Source: Rhodovulum sulfidophilum (GTDB lineage Bacteria > Pseudomonadota > Alphaproteobacteria > Rhodobacterales > Rhodobacteraceae). Taken from it: 64,000 nt of DNA. A program made the translations under genes and the position numbers. Positions 1-8,042 of the stretch are shown in pieces (within the stretch, counting starts at the first letter, position 1; each line of letters opens with the position of its first letter). The stretch is taken from positions 1-64,000 of the forward strand of contig QFPW01000014.1 in assembly GCA_003241785.1 (NCBI GenBank), written 5' to 3'. Under the pieces are notes generated by a model that saw only the letters and a list, made by a program, of their open reading frames with translations, did no database searches and was not told where the DNA came from.

Positions 1-71
1 TGTTTCAGCTTCGCGGCGCTGTCGTATGATACGAAGAGTTCGGGAATGGGGGCGAGGTTGGACGCGGTCAT
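1..71 (-). CDS. 5' end of an unidentified gene, cut by the window edge
   Basis: The reverse strand opens with ATG at 71-69 and stays open to the edge, giving 23 complete codons that begin MTASNLAPIPELFVSYDS. An AAGGG at 83-79 sits 7 nt before the ATG, a good ribosome binding site. The piece is too short to assign to a family. It would be transcribed divergently from the DinB-like gene, so 72-261 must hold its promoter. A chance ORF is possible, but the combination of RBS and an unbroken frame favours a real start. Confidence 0.5.
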   Translation of the reverse strand, partial: MTASNLAPIPELFVSYDSAAKLK

Positions 72-199
72 CAGGAAACCCTTGGTACTGATTCGACACT
101 CCCCGGGGTGTTAGCAGCGGCGCGCGGGGGGGTCAAAGCCGCGGCACTCGCGGGACGCGTTTTCTCGTCGCACCGCAGCGAAACCGCCACTTTCCGACC

Positions 200-240
200 G
201 CCAATGACGCTTTGACGAGCGACATTGGCACTTTGAACGT
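200..240 (+). promoter_or_regulatory. Possible promoter with inverted repeat before the DinB-like gene
   Basis: GCCAATG at 200-206 and CATTGGC at 223-229 form a 7-bp inverted repeat around TTGACG (212-217), which could be a -35 element. The hexamer 17 nt downstream, GAACGT, is a poor -10. The inverted repeat may be an operator. This is pattern reading only. Confidence 0.2.
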
Positions 241-261
241 CCCGAAGCGGGAAATGGAGGG

Positions 262-762
262 ATGATGATCAGCCCGGCTTTCGTGGCCATGATGGCCGAC
301 TACAACGCCGAGATGAACCGGCGGGTCTATGGCGCCGCCGCGCGGCTGCCGGCCGCCGCGCGGCGCGCCGACGGCGGCGTTTTCTGGAAGTCGATAGAGG
401 GCACGCTGTCGCATCTCGTCTGGGCCGACGAGATGTGGCTGTCCCGGTTCGGGGTCGGGACGCCGCCGCCGGTCGGCATCGCCGCGAGCGACCGCTACCA
501 CGCGGATTTCGACGCGCTGGCGGCGCGGCGCGTGGCGCTCGACGCGGCGATCCGCGACTGGGCGGCGCGGGTCACCCCGGCCGAGCTCGAGGGCGATCTC
601 GTCTGGATGAGCGGCGCCACCGGCCGCGAGATGCGAAAGCCGCGCGCGATGTGCGTGGTCCAGATCTTCAACCACCAGACGCATCACCGCGGCCAGGTCC
701 ACGCGCTGCTGACCCGGGCGGGCGAGGACACCGGCGCGACGGACCTGCCGTTCATCCTGTGA
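262..762 (+). CDS. DinB family protein (putative metal-dependent hydrolase/transferase)
   Basis: This 166-residue protein has the DinB/YfiT four-helix fold signature. Three histidines are spaced as the metal triad: H51 in the segment LSHLVWADEMWL, and H138 and H142 in NHQTHHRGQVH. DinB proteins bind a divalent metal; many are thiol-dependent transferases or hydrolases of unknown substrate, and the name reflects DNA-damage induction in Bacillus, not a proven repair role. The length is usual. GGAGG at 256-260 precedes ATG codons at 262 and 265; the second has better spacing, so the first residue is uncertain by one codon. It lies alone, and the 274 nt that follow carry a palindromic repeat pair. 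Confidence 0.88.
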   Translation: MMISPAFVAMMADYNAEMNRRVYGAAARLPAAARRADGGVFWKSIEGTLSHLVWADEMWLSRFGVGTPPPVGIAASDRYHADFDALAARRVALDAAIRDWAARVTPAELEGDLVWMSGATGREMRKPRAMCVVQIFNHQTHHRGQVHALLTRAGEDTGATDLPFIL

Positions 763-797
763 CCTTGGTCCGGGACTCTCTCTACAACCCGCTCTCC

Positions 798-886
798 GCT
801 GCCCCGGGCTCGACCCGGGGCCTCGAGGCTCGCGAGCGAGCGCCCGGAAGAGGTGGGGTCGAGGCCCCGGATCAAGTCCGGGGCAG
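798..886. repeat. Inverted pair of GC-rich palindromic repeats (family 1)
   Basis: Two 19-bp palindromic cores, at 802-820 and 865-883, lie in opposite orientation and are each flanked by the word CTCGAG or GTCGAG. The whole can fold into a long stem. The same core recurs near 23.26, 27.73, 41.15-41.95 and 54.95-55.08 kb. It fills much of the gap between the DinB-like gene and the aminotransferase (763-1036). No other feature is visible in that gap. Confidence 0.8.
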
Positions 887-1036
887 CGGAAGGTCCGGCG
901 CGGCGCCAGTGAGCTGGAGCGGCCGACGTGGCTCGAACGACCGACCCGCCGACCCGCCGCGGCGCCACGCCCGGGCGCCTTGTGCGCCGGGGCGCGGCGG
1001 GGCAGGGTGCGGCGCCCCAGTCCGGAGACGCCCGCC

Positions 1037-2266
1037 ATGACCGCCCGCCTCGACCTCGATTTCGTCCGCGCCCAGTTCCCGGCCTTCGCCGAGCCGAGCC
1101 TCGCGGGCCAGGCGTTCTTCGAGAACGCCGGCGGCTCCTATGCCTGCGCCCCGGTGATCGACCGGCTGACGCGCTACTATCGCGAGACCAAGGTGCAGCC
1201 CTACGCGCCCTATCCGGCGAGCGCGCGCGCGGGCGCCGGGATGGACGAGGCGCGTGCCCGGCTCGCCGGGCTGATGGGCGTCGAGACCGACGAGCTCATG
1301 TTCGGCCCCTCGACCAGCCAGAACACCTATGTGCTCGCCCGGGCCTTCGCGGGCTGGCTCGCGCCCGGCGACGCGATCGTCGTCACCGACCAGGACCACG
1401 AGGCCAATTCCGGCGTCTGGCGGCGGCTCGGCTCGGAAGGGATCGAGGTCCGCGAATGGCGGGTCGATCCGGTCAGCGGCCATCTCGATCCCGCCGCGCT
1501 GCCGGCGCTGCTCGACGGCGCGAAGCTGCTCGCCTTCCCGCATTGCTCGAACATCGTCGGCGAGGTGAATCCGGTGGCCGAGATCGTGGCGCTGGCGCAC
1601 GCGGCGGGCGCGGTGACCTGCGTCGACGGCGTTTCCTACGCGCCGCACGGGCTGCCGGACGTCGGCGCGCTCGGAACCGACATCTATCTCTTCTCGGCCT
1701 ACAAGACCTATGGGCCGCACCAGGGGATCATGGTGGTGCGCCGGGCCCTTCGCGACGCCTTGCCGAACCAGGGGCATTTCTTCAACGACGGCGTCGCGGC
1801 CAAGCGGCTGACGCCGGCGGGGCCGGATCACGCGCAGATCGCCGCCTGCGCCGGGATCGCCGACTACGTCGACGCGGTCGACGCGCATCACTTCGGCGCC
1901 GATCCGGTCGCGCCGCGGGCGCGGGCGGCGCGGGTGCTGGCGCTGCAGGCGGCGCACGAGGCGCGGCTGCTCCAGCCGCTGCTCGATTTCGTCGCCGGAC
2001 GGAACGACGTCCGGCTGATCGGCCCCGCGACCGCCACGCGCCGGGTTCCGACCGTCGCGCTCGCGCTCGACCGGCCGGGCGAGGCGGTGGCGGCCGCGCT
2101 GGCGGCGCACGGGATCATGGCGGGGGGCGGGCATTTCTACGCGGTCCGGGTGCTCCGCGCGCTCGGGATCGACCCGGAGGTCGGCGTGCTGCGGCTCAGC
2201 TTCGTCCATTACACGCATCCCGACGAGGTCGGACGGCTGATCGAGGCCCTGAAGACGGAACTCTGA
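1037..2266 (+). CDS. Cysteine desulfurase-like class V aminotransferase
   Basis: This 409-residue protein is a fold-type I PLP enzyme of the class V aminotransferase family, close to the VC1184-type cysteine desulfurase-like group. The N-terminal FENAGGSY segment is typical. K223 in SAYKTYGPH should form the PLP aldimine and D197 in CVDGVSYAPHG should contact the pyridine nitrogen. Whether it acts on cysteine or another amino acid cannot be read from sequence, and no suf or isc genes are nearby. The start at 1037 is preferred because GGAGAC lies 8 nt upstream; an in-frame start at 980 would add 19 atypical residues. The photolyase gene follows after 24 nt, so the two may be co-transcribed. 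Confidence 0.88.
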   Translation: MTARLDLDFVRAQFPAFAEPSLAGQAFFENAGGSYACAPVIDRLTRYYRETKVQPYAPYPASARAGAGMDEARARLAGLMGVETDELMFGPSTSQNTYVLARAFAGWLAPGDAIVVTDQDHEANSGVWRRLGSEGIEVREWRVDPVSGHLDPAALPALLDGAKLLAFPHCSNIVGEVNPVAEIVALAHAAGAVTCVDGVSYAPHGLPDVGALGTDIYLFSAYKTYGPHQGIMVVRRALRDALPNQGHFFNDGVAAKRLTPAGPDHAQIAACAGIADYVDAVDAHHFGADPVAPRARAARVLALQAAHEARLLQPLLDFVAGRNDVRLIGPATATRRVPTVALALDRPGEAVAAALAAHGIMAGGGHFYAVRVLRALGIDPEVGVLRLSFVHYTHPDEVGRLIEALKTEL

Positions 2267-2290
2267 GCCGGCTCGGCGGTTCTCCGGCCG

Positions 2291-3697
2291 ATGACCGATC
2301 TGCGCCCCCGCCTGTTCCGCTTCCGTCGCGACCTGCGGCTCGACGACAATCCCGGGCTCGCCGCCGCCGCGGAGGGCGGTCCGGTGATTCCAGTCTTCGT
2401 CCTCGACGCCGAGACCGAGGCGCTCGGCGCCGCCGCGAAATGGCGGCTCGGCCAGTCGCTCGCCGATCTCGACGCGACGCTGCGCGCGCGGCGGAGCCGC
2501 CTCGTGCTGCGGCGGGGCGATCCCGCGGTGGTGCTTCCCGATCTCGCGCGCGAGACGAACGCGGGCGCGGCGCATTGGGGGCGCGTCTATCTGCCCGCCA
2601 CCGCCGAGGCGGACTCCCGCGCGCGCGCCGCGCTCGAGAAGCAGGGCGTGGCGGTGGTTGAGCATCCGGGCTTCCTGCTGCGCGAGCCCTGGACGATCCG
2701 GACCGGCGCGGGCACGCCGTTCAAGGTCTACACGCCCTTCGCCAAGGCCGCCGCCGCCGATCCGATCGCCGCCTGCATCGACGCGCCAAGCCTGTCTTCG
2801 CCGGACAACTGGCCCGGCTCGGACGCGCTCGAAGACTGGCATCTCGGCGCGGCGATGAACCGGGGCGCGGGGATCGTGGCGAAATACGCCCGCGTGGGCG
2901 AGAACGCCGCGCGCGCGCGGCTCGACGCCTTCCTCGACGGGCTGGTGCGCGACTATGCCCGCGACCGCGACCGGCCGGACCGCGACGGGACCTCGGGCCT
3001 CTCGGAGAACCTGACCTATGGCGAGATCTCGCCCCGGCGGATCTGGCACGCGGCCGAGCGCGCGGGCGGCGGCGGCGTCGACACCTTCCGGCGCGAGCTG
3101 CTCTGGCGCGAGTTCGCCTGGCACCTGATCTGGCACGACCCCGAGCTTCCCACGCGCAACTGGCGGCGGGACTGGGACGCGTTCGGCTGGCGGAAGGACA
3201 ACGCCGACGCCGAGGCCTGGCGCCGCGGCATGACCGGCGAGCCGATGGTCGACGCGGGCATGCGCGAGCTGTTCGTCACCGGGCGGATGCACAACCGGGT
3301 GCGGATGATCGTCGCGAGCTATCTCACCAAGAACCTGCTCACCCACTGGCGGGTCGGGCTCGACTGGTTCGCCGACTGCCTCACGGACTGGGACCCGGCG
3401 GCCAATGCGATGAACTGGCAGTGGGTGGCGGGATCGGGCCCGGACGCGGCGCCGTTCTTCCGCGTCTTCAACCCGGCGACCCAGGCCGAGAAATTCGATC
3501 CCGACCGCGCCTATCGCCGCCGCTTCCTCGCGGATTTCGGCGGGCGGCGACCGGAGCCGGAGGCGCTCGATTTCTTCGCCGCCGCGCCGCGCGCCTGGAA
3601 GCTCGATCCGGCGGCGCCCGCGCCCGCGCCGCTGGTCGATCTCGGCGACAGCCGCAAACGCGCGCTCGGCGCGTACGAGCGGCACCGGGCCGGCTGA
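2291..3697 (+). CDS. phrB: Deoxyribodipyrimidine photolyase (class I CPD type)
   Basis: The product (468 aa) is a complete photolyase that uses reduced FAD and blue light to split cyclobutane pyrimidine dimers. The N-terminal alpha/beta domain (about 1-130) opens with LFRFRRDLRLDDNPGL. The C-terminal FAD domain shows ENLTYGEISPRRIW, ELLWREFAWHL, GRMHNRVRMIVASYLTKNLL and the lesion-facing ANAMNWQWVAGSG. Length and motifs are normal. The next genes are a CFA synthase-like gene and, on the other strand, a ChrR-like gene. In Rhodobacter sphaeroides a photolyase and a CFA-like gene belong to the RpoE-ChrR singlet-oxygen regulon, so the grouping suggests a photo-oxidative stress locus (inference). 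Confidence 0.96.
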   Translation: MTDLRPRLFRFRRDLRLDDNPGLAAAAEGGPVIPVFVLDAETEALGAAAKWRLGQSLADLDATLRARRSRLVLRRGDPAVVLPDLARETNAGAAHWGRVYLPATAEADSRARAALEKQGVAVVEHPGFLLREPWTIRTGAGTPFKVYTPFAKAAAADPIAACIDAPSLSSPDNWPGSDALEDWHLGAAMNRGAGIVAKYARVGENAARARLDAFLDGLVRDYARDRDRPDRDGTSGLSENLTYGEISPRRIWHAAERAGGGGVDTFRRELLWREFAWHLIWHDPELPTRNWRRDWDAFGWRKDNADAEAWRRGMTGEPMVDAGMRELFVTGRMHNRVRMIVASYLTKNLLTHWRVGLDWFADCLTDWDPAANAMNWQWVAGSGPDAAPFFRVFNPATQAEKFDPDRAYRRRFLADFGGRRPEPEALDFFAAAPRAWKLDPAAPAPAPLVDLGDSRKRALGAYERHRAG

Positions 3698-3781
3698 CCC
3701 GGCGCGCGACGCACGATCACGAAACGTTGCAAAACCGTTACAGGGCGGGGCATAGTGCCGCGGGAAACAGGGACGACGGCC

Positions 3782-4990
3782 ATGCAGGTAATCACCACGC
3801 TCAAGGGTCAGAAGGGGCTTCCGCCCTGGTTCGCCGCCTCGTTCGAGGTGCTGAAGGGCATAGAGACGGGGCGGGTGGACATCGCGCTGCCCGACGGCCG
3901 GATCTTCCGGGTCGAGGGCGGCGAGGGGCCGACGGCGCGGCTCGACGTGCGTGACCCCGAGCTCTTCGCCCGGGTGGCGCGCGAGGGCGAGCTCGGCTTC
4001 TGCGAAGCCTATATGGACGGCTGGTGGGACACGCCCGACCTGCAGGTCCTGCTCGACGTGCTGCTCTCGAGCAAGAACTGGGTCAGGCGCAACCATCCGC
4101 TCGCCATGGTGGTCCGGCTCTACCAGGGCGCGCGCCACTGGATGAACCGTAACACCAAGGACCAGGCGCGGAAGAACATCTCGTATCACTACGATCTCGG
4201 GAACCAGTTCTACGGCCGCTGGCTCGACGAGACGATGACCTATTCCTCGGCGATCTTCGAGAATCCCGCCGAGGAGCTCGCGGCGGCGCAGCGGCGCAAA
4301 TACGCGAGCGTCTGCGACCGGATCGGCGTGACGCCGGACGCCCAGCTGCTCGAGATCGGCTGCGGCTGGGGCGGGTTCGCCGAATTCGCCGCGAAGGAGC
4401 GGGGCGCCAAGGTGCGCGGCCTCACCATCAGCCGCGAGCAGCACGATTTCGCCAGGGAGCGGATGTTCCGCCAGGGGCTCAACGAGCGCGTCGAGATCGT
4501 CATGCGCGACTACCGCGACGAGAAGGACAGTTTCGACGGCATCGCCTCGATCGAGATGTTCGAGGCGGTGGGCGAGAAATACTGGCCGGTCTATTTCGAC
4601 GCGGTGCGCGAGCGGCTCAGGCCGGGGGCGCAGGCGACGCTGCAGGTGATCACGGTCGCGGATTCGCTGTTCCCGACCTACCGCAAGACGGTCGATTTCA
4701 TCCAGAAGTACATCTTCCCGGGCGGCATGCTGCCGAGCCCGACCGCGCTGCGCTCGGAGATCGAGCGGGCGGGGCTGCGCTTCGTCGGCTCGATCGAGTT
4801 CGGCCAGAGCTATTCGGAGACGCTGCGCCGCTGGCACGGCACCTTCGAGAGCGCCTGGGACGAGATCAAGCCGCTCGGCTTCGACGAGCGCTTCCGCCGG
4901 ATGTGGGTGCTCTACCTCACCTCCTGCGCCGCCGCCTTCCGCGGTGGCACGACCGATGTGACGCAGGTCACGATGGCCCGCGCCGGCTGA
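3782..4990 (+). CDS. cfa: Cyclopropane-fatty-acyl-phospholipid synthase family methyltransferase
   Basis: This 402-residue SAM-dependent methyltransferase belongs to the CFA synthase family, which methylates unsaturated acyl chains in membrane phospholipids. The SAM-binding motif LLEIGCGWGGF and the downstream FEAVGEKYW, FIFPGG-like and SAWDEI segments are present. The start at 3782 has AGGGA about 9 nt upstream; a GTG at 3755 would extend it by nine residues. Some family members make other products; in R. sphaeroides a related enzyme (UfaM) acts in furan fatty acid synthesis, but the partner genes of that pathway are not here. It converges on the chrR-like gene with only 28 nt between them. 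Confidence 0.9.
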   Translation: MQVITTLKGQKGLPPWFAASFEVLKGIETGRVDIALPDGRIFRVEGGEGPTARLDVRDPELFARVAREGELGFCEAYMDGWWDTPDLQVLLDVLLSSKNWVRRNHPLAMVVRLYQGARHWMNRNTKDQARKNISYHYDLGNQFYGRWLDETMTYSSAIFENPAEELAAAQRRKYASVCDRIGVTPDAQLLEIGCGWGGFAEFAAKERGAKVRGLTISREQHDFARERMFRQGLNERVEIVMRDYRDEKDSFDGIASIEMFEAVGEKYWPVYFDAVRERLRPGAQATLQVITVADSLFPTYRKTVDFIQKYIFPGGMLPSPTALRSEIERAGLRFVGSIEFGQSYSETLRRWHGTFESAWDEIKPLGFDERFRRMWVLYLTSCAAAFRGGTTDVTQVTMARAG

Positions 4991-5018
4991 TCCCGCGCGC
5001 CGGCCGGGCGAGGCGGGC

Positions 5019-5702
5019 TCAGCCCGCCGGGCCAGCGTCGGGCAGCACGTCGAGCGGGGCGCCCTCGTCGAGGATCAGCACCACGCAGGGACCGGCGGCG
5101 TCGATCACCGGCGCGTGGCGGTCGCCGGGGCGCGACAGGATGAGGTCGCCGCGGCCGAAGGTCCGGTCCGCCTCGTGCATCAGCCCGCGCAGGATCAGCG
5201 CCGAGGAGGGGCCGCGGTGCTCGTGTTCGGGCAAGGCGACGCCCGCGTCGCAGCGCAGGAGCCGGAGCGTGCCGGGGCCGCTGAGCGGAACCGGGACCAC
5301 CGCGACGCCGGGGCCGACCGGATTCCAGCCGAGCGCGGTCAGCGCCGAGCCGAGCCGCTCGCGCAGGCAGCGGGGCAGATGGTCGATCGCCGCGCAGCGC
5401 TGCGCCTCCGCGGCGGGATAGGGCAGCGCGAAGCCGCGCGGCTCCGGCTCCGCGCGGTCGAGCTCGGCCACGTCCTCCGCCGCGTCGATGCGCGACAGGA
5501 TCCGCGCGAGATCCGGCTTCTGGCAGCAGCCCGGCGCGGGTTCGGTGAGCAGCGCGCCGCCCAGCGCCTCGAGCCGGCTCAGATGGTCGCGGCACCGCGG
5601 GCAGAAGGTGAGATGGCCGGCGACGATCAGGCACATGCCGTCGCCGAGCGAGCCGTCGGCGTAGGCGGCCAGGATATCGGCCGGCACATGACCCCTGTTC
5701 AT
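5019..5702 (-). CDS. chrR: ChrR-like zinc-binding anti-sigma factor with C-terminal cupin
   Basis: The 227-residue protein has the ChrR layout. An N-terminal zinc anti-sigma domain carries H5, H30, C34 and C37 (segment AGHLTFCPRC), matching the spacing in R. sphaeroides ChrR. A C-terminal cupin carries H160-x-H162 and H196. ChrR holds the ECF sigma factor RpoE inactive until singlet oxygen appears. Two things are odd: the cupin glutamate expected four residues after H162 is a serine (S166), and only one of the two late cysteines (C206) remains. There is also no rpoE next to it. ATG 5702 is chosen because the product then aligns with ChrR; the frame is open to 5768. Confidence 0.82.
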   Translation of the reverse strand: MNRGHVPADILAAYADGSLGDGMCLIVAGHLTFCPRCRDHLSRLEALGGALLTEPAPGCCQKPDLARILSRIDAAEDVAELDRAEPEPRGFALPYPAAEAQRCAAIDHLPRCLRERLGSALTALGWNPVGPGVAVVPVPLSGPGTLRLLRCDAGVALPEHEHRGPSSALILRGLMHEADRTFGRGDLILSRPGDRHAPVIDAAGPCVVLILDEGAPLDVLPDAGPAG

Positions 5703-5735
5703 CGGCAAAGCTTGTCCATCCTTTCTCCACCCTGC

Positions 5736-5761
5736 TACGAGCGTCGCACCGGTTCGGATCA
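5736..5761 (-). promoter_or_regulatory. Candidate RpoE (ECF11)-type promoter of the chrR-like gene
   Basis: On the reverse strand TGATCC (5761-5756) is followed after 16 nt by CGTA (5739-5736). This resembles the -35 TGATCC and the TA-containing -10 of RpoE-dependent promoters in Rhodobacter. It ends about 34 nt before ATG 5702. If it is used, the frame extension up to 5768 cannot be translated, which supports the shorter start. Confidence 0.5.
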
Positions 5762-5816
5762 CTGTCATCGCGAATGACGCGAAGCGCGGCGGAAGGCAAC
5801 AGGCGGGTTACAAGGT

Positions 5817-6944
5817 ATGCGTGAGGTTTTTCTTGTCGAGCCGCTGGGCGATCCGAGGCCCTTCGCCGCCCTGACCGGCCTGGACGCGGCGGCGGCGGCC
5901 CCCGAGGCGGCGGAGCTGCGCGACCACGCGATCGTCGCGTCCGCGGACGGGATCGCCCTCGGGCCCGGCCGGCGGCCGGGCGCGGCGGCGCGCGGGGTGG
6001 TCGTCGCACTCGATCCCAAGGCGCGGGAACGTCTCGACTACTTCATGGCCGCGACCGGCGCGGCCGGGCTCGTCGCGGGCGTCACCGTCGCGGGCGCGCG
6101 CCGCGTGGTCGATACCTTCGTGCTGACCCCCGCCGTGGCGGGGCGCGACTGGAGCCGCGCCGCCTGGGAGGGCGAGTGGCGCGATCTCGTCTGCGAGGCG
6201 GCCGAGGAGGTCGCGCGCCATTTCGGCTCGACCGATGCGAAGCGGATCCCCGAGCTCATGCTCGGCATCGGCTACCGCGCGCTCGCCCGCGCCCGGGGCC
6301 GCCGCGACGCGACGCCGGTCGCGCTGCGCTCGGGGCTGGGCGGCGGCGACGTGGTCGAGGAGCGGCTCGAGATCGCCTATGCTAACTATTTCTGCGTCGA
6401 GGAGCACCTGCTGCGCTTCCGCCGCTTCGACGGCGACCTCTCGGGCCCGATCCTGCGCGCGGCCTTCACGAGCGGCGACGCCGCGACGATCCTCCCCTAC
6501 GATCCGAAGCGCGACGCGGTGCTCCTGATCGAGCAGTTCCGCGCCGGCCCCCAGGCGCGGCGCGATCCGCGGCCCTGGTGCCTCGAGGCGGTGGCCGGGC
6601 GCTGCGATCCGATGGAGGACGACGCGGCGACCGTGCGCCGCGAGGCGCTCGAGGAGGCGGGGCTGACGCTCGGCCGGATCGAGCGCATCGGCGGCTATTA
6701 TCCCTCGCCCGGCACGATGAGCGAGTATATCACCGCCTTCGTCGGCGAGGCGGATCTCGCCGGGGCGGGCGGCGAGCACGGGCTCGCCGTAGAGGACGAG
6801 AACATCCGCGCCTTCGTCGTGCCGCGCGCGACCGCGCTCGAGGCCGTCGCCAGCGGAGAAGTGAACAACGCGCCGCTGCTCATCTCGCTGCTCTGGCTCG
6901 AGAAGCACGCCGATCGGCTGAGGGCCGCCTGGGCCGATGCTTGA
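5817..6944 (+). CDS. trgB: NUDIX hydrolase with N-terminal GGCT-like domain (TrgB-like)
   Basis: The 375-residue protein has two parts. The N-terminal half (about 1-180) resembles a gamma-glutamylcyclotransferase-like/AIG2 fold. The C-terminal half is a NUDIX domain with a complete Nudix box at G261-L283 (E267, then REALEEAGL), of the ADP-ribose pyrophosphatase type. In R. sphaeroides the tellurite-resistance gene trgB has this place directly before cysK, and the same order is seen here, which supports the name. The substrate is not known; a role in oxidative or oxyanion stress through thiol metabolism is inference. It starts 114 nt from the divergent chrR-like gene, with AAGG unusually close to the ATG. 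cysK follows after 60 nt. Confidence 0.8.
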   Translation: MREVFLVEPLGDPRPFAALTGLDAAAAAPEAAELRDHAIVASADGIALGPGRRPGAAARGVVVALDPKARERLDYFMAATGAAGLVAGVTVAGARRVVDTFVLTPAVAGRDWSRAAWEGEWRDLVCEAAEEVARHFGSTDAKRIPELMLGIGYRALARARGRRDATPVALRSGLGGGDVVEERLEIAYANYFCVEEHLLRFRRFDGDLSGPILRAAFTSGDAATILPYDPKRDAVLLIEQFRAGPQARRDPRPWCLEAVAGRCDPMEDDAATVRREALEEAGLTLGRIERIGGYYPSPGTMSEYITAFVGEADLAGAGGEHGLAVEDENIRAFVVPRATALEAVASGEVNNAPLLISLLWLEKHADRLRAAWADA

Positions 6945-7004
6945 TGCCCGCGAGCGGAGGGGCTAAGCCCTGAGACCAACATCACCAGTGCGCCGGGGTT
7001 TGGC

Positions 7005-8042
7005 ATGAAGACCGCGTTGGATTTGGCTCAGGCCGTCGGGAACACGCCGCTGATCCGGTTGCGCAAGGCATCCGAGATCACCGGATGCGAGATCCTCGGC
7101 AAGGCCGAGTTCATGAACCCCGGCCAGTCGGTCAAGGACCGCGCCGCGCTCTTCATCATCCAGGACGCGGTGGCGCGCGGCGCGCTGCGCCCCGGCGGGA
7201 CCATCGTCGAGGGCACCGCCGGCAATACCGGGATCGGGATCGCGCTCATCGGCGCCTCGATGGGCTACAAGAGCGTCATCGTGATCCCCGAGACCCAGAC
7301 CCAGGAAAAGAAGGACATGCTCCGGCTCGCCGGCGCCACGCTGGTCGAGGTGCCGGCGGCGCCCTACCGCGACCCGAACAATTACGTGCGCTATTCCGGC
7401 CGGCTCGCCGAGGAGCTGGCGCGGACCGATCCGAACGGCGCGGTCTGGGCGAACCAGTTCGACAACGTCGCGAACCGGCGGGCGCATGTCGAGACCACGG
7501 CGCCGGAGATCTGGGAGCAGACCGGCGGCAAGGTCGACGGCTTCATCTGCGCGGTCGGCTCGGGTGGCACGCTCGCGGGCGTGGCCGAGGGGCTCCGGGC
7601 GCGCAATCCCGGCGTCAGGATCGGCCTCGCCGACCCCGACGGCGCGGCGCTCTACAACTACTACAAGCATGGCGAGCTGAAGGCCGAGGGCTCCTCGATC
7701 ACCGAGGGGATTGGCCAGGGCCGGATCACCGCGAACCTCGAGGGGCTCGCGGTCGACATGCCCTACAACATCCACGACGCCGAGGCGCTGACGATCGTCT
7801 TCGACCTGCTCCGGGAGGAGGGGCTCTGCATGGGCTCCTCGACCGGCGTCAACGTCGCGGGCGCGATCCACATGGCCCGCGACATGGGGCCGGGGCATAC
7901 GATCGTGACGGTGCTCTGCGACTACGGCACGCGCTACCAGTCGAAGCTGTTCAACCCCGACTTCCTCCGGAGCAAGAACCTGCCGGTCCCCGAATGGCTC
8001 GAGACGCGGCGCGATGACATCCCGGATGCCCGGGTGGCTTAG
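7005..8042 (+). CDS. cysK: Cysteine synthase A (O-acetylserine sulfhydrylase)
   Basis: This 345-residue PLP enzyme makes L-cysteine from O-acetylserine and sulfide. K44 in NPGQSVKDRAA is the PLP lysine. TAGNTGIG is the substrate-binding loop and VGSGGTLAG the phosphate-binding loop. It is longer than enterobacterial CysK (about 320 aa), as in related alphaproteobacteria. It lies downstream of trgB, in the arrangement known from tellurite resistance loci, where cysteine supply matters. The next gene starts inside its 3' end with a 29-nt overlap. Confidence 0.95.
   Translation: MKTALDLAQAVGNTPLIRLRKASEITGCEILGKAEFMNPGQSVKDRAALFIIQDAVARGALRPGGTIVEGTAGNTGIGIALIGASMGYKSVIVIPETQTQEKKDMLRLAGATLVEVPAAPYRDPNNYVRYSGRLAEELARTDPNGAVWANQFDNVANRRAHVETTAPEIWEQTGGKVDGFICAVGSGGTLAGVAEGLRARNPGVRIGLADPDGAALYNYYKHGELKAEGSSITEGIGQGRITANLEGLAVDMPYNIHDAEALTIVFDLLREEGLCMGSSTGVNVAGAIHMARDMGPGHTIVTVLCDYGTRYQSKLFNPDFLRSKNLPVPEWLETRRDDIPDARVA

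Noticed and set aside
872..4837. A 1321-codon reverse-strand ORF opposite the aminotransferase, photolyase and CFA genes
   Set aside because: Arg/Pro-rich shadow of three well-supported forward genes; typical of very high GC DNA. The same holds for the other long antisense frames at 37.5-39.9, 41.7-44.5 and 54.8-57.4 kb.
5703..5768. Longer start for the chrR-like gene at 5768
   Set aside because: The extra 22 residues lack similarity to ChrR and overlap the candidate RpoE-type promoter; the start at 5702 puts H5 where ChrR has its first zinc ligand.
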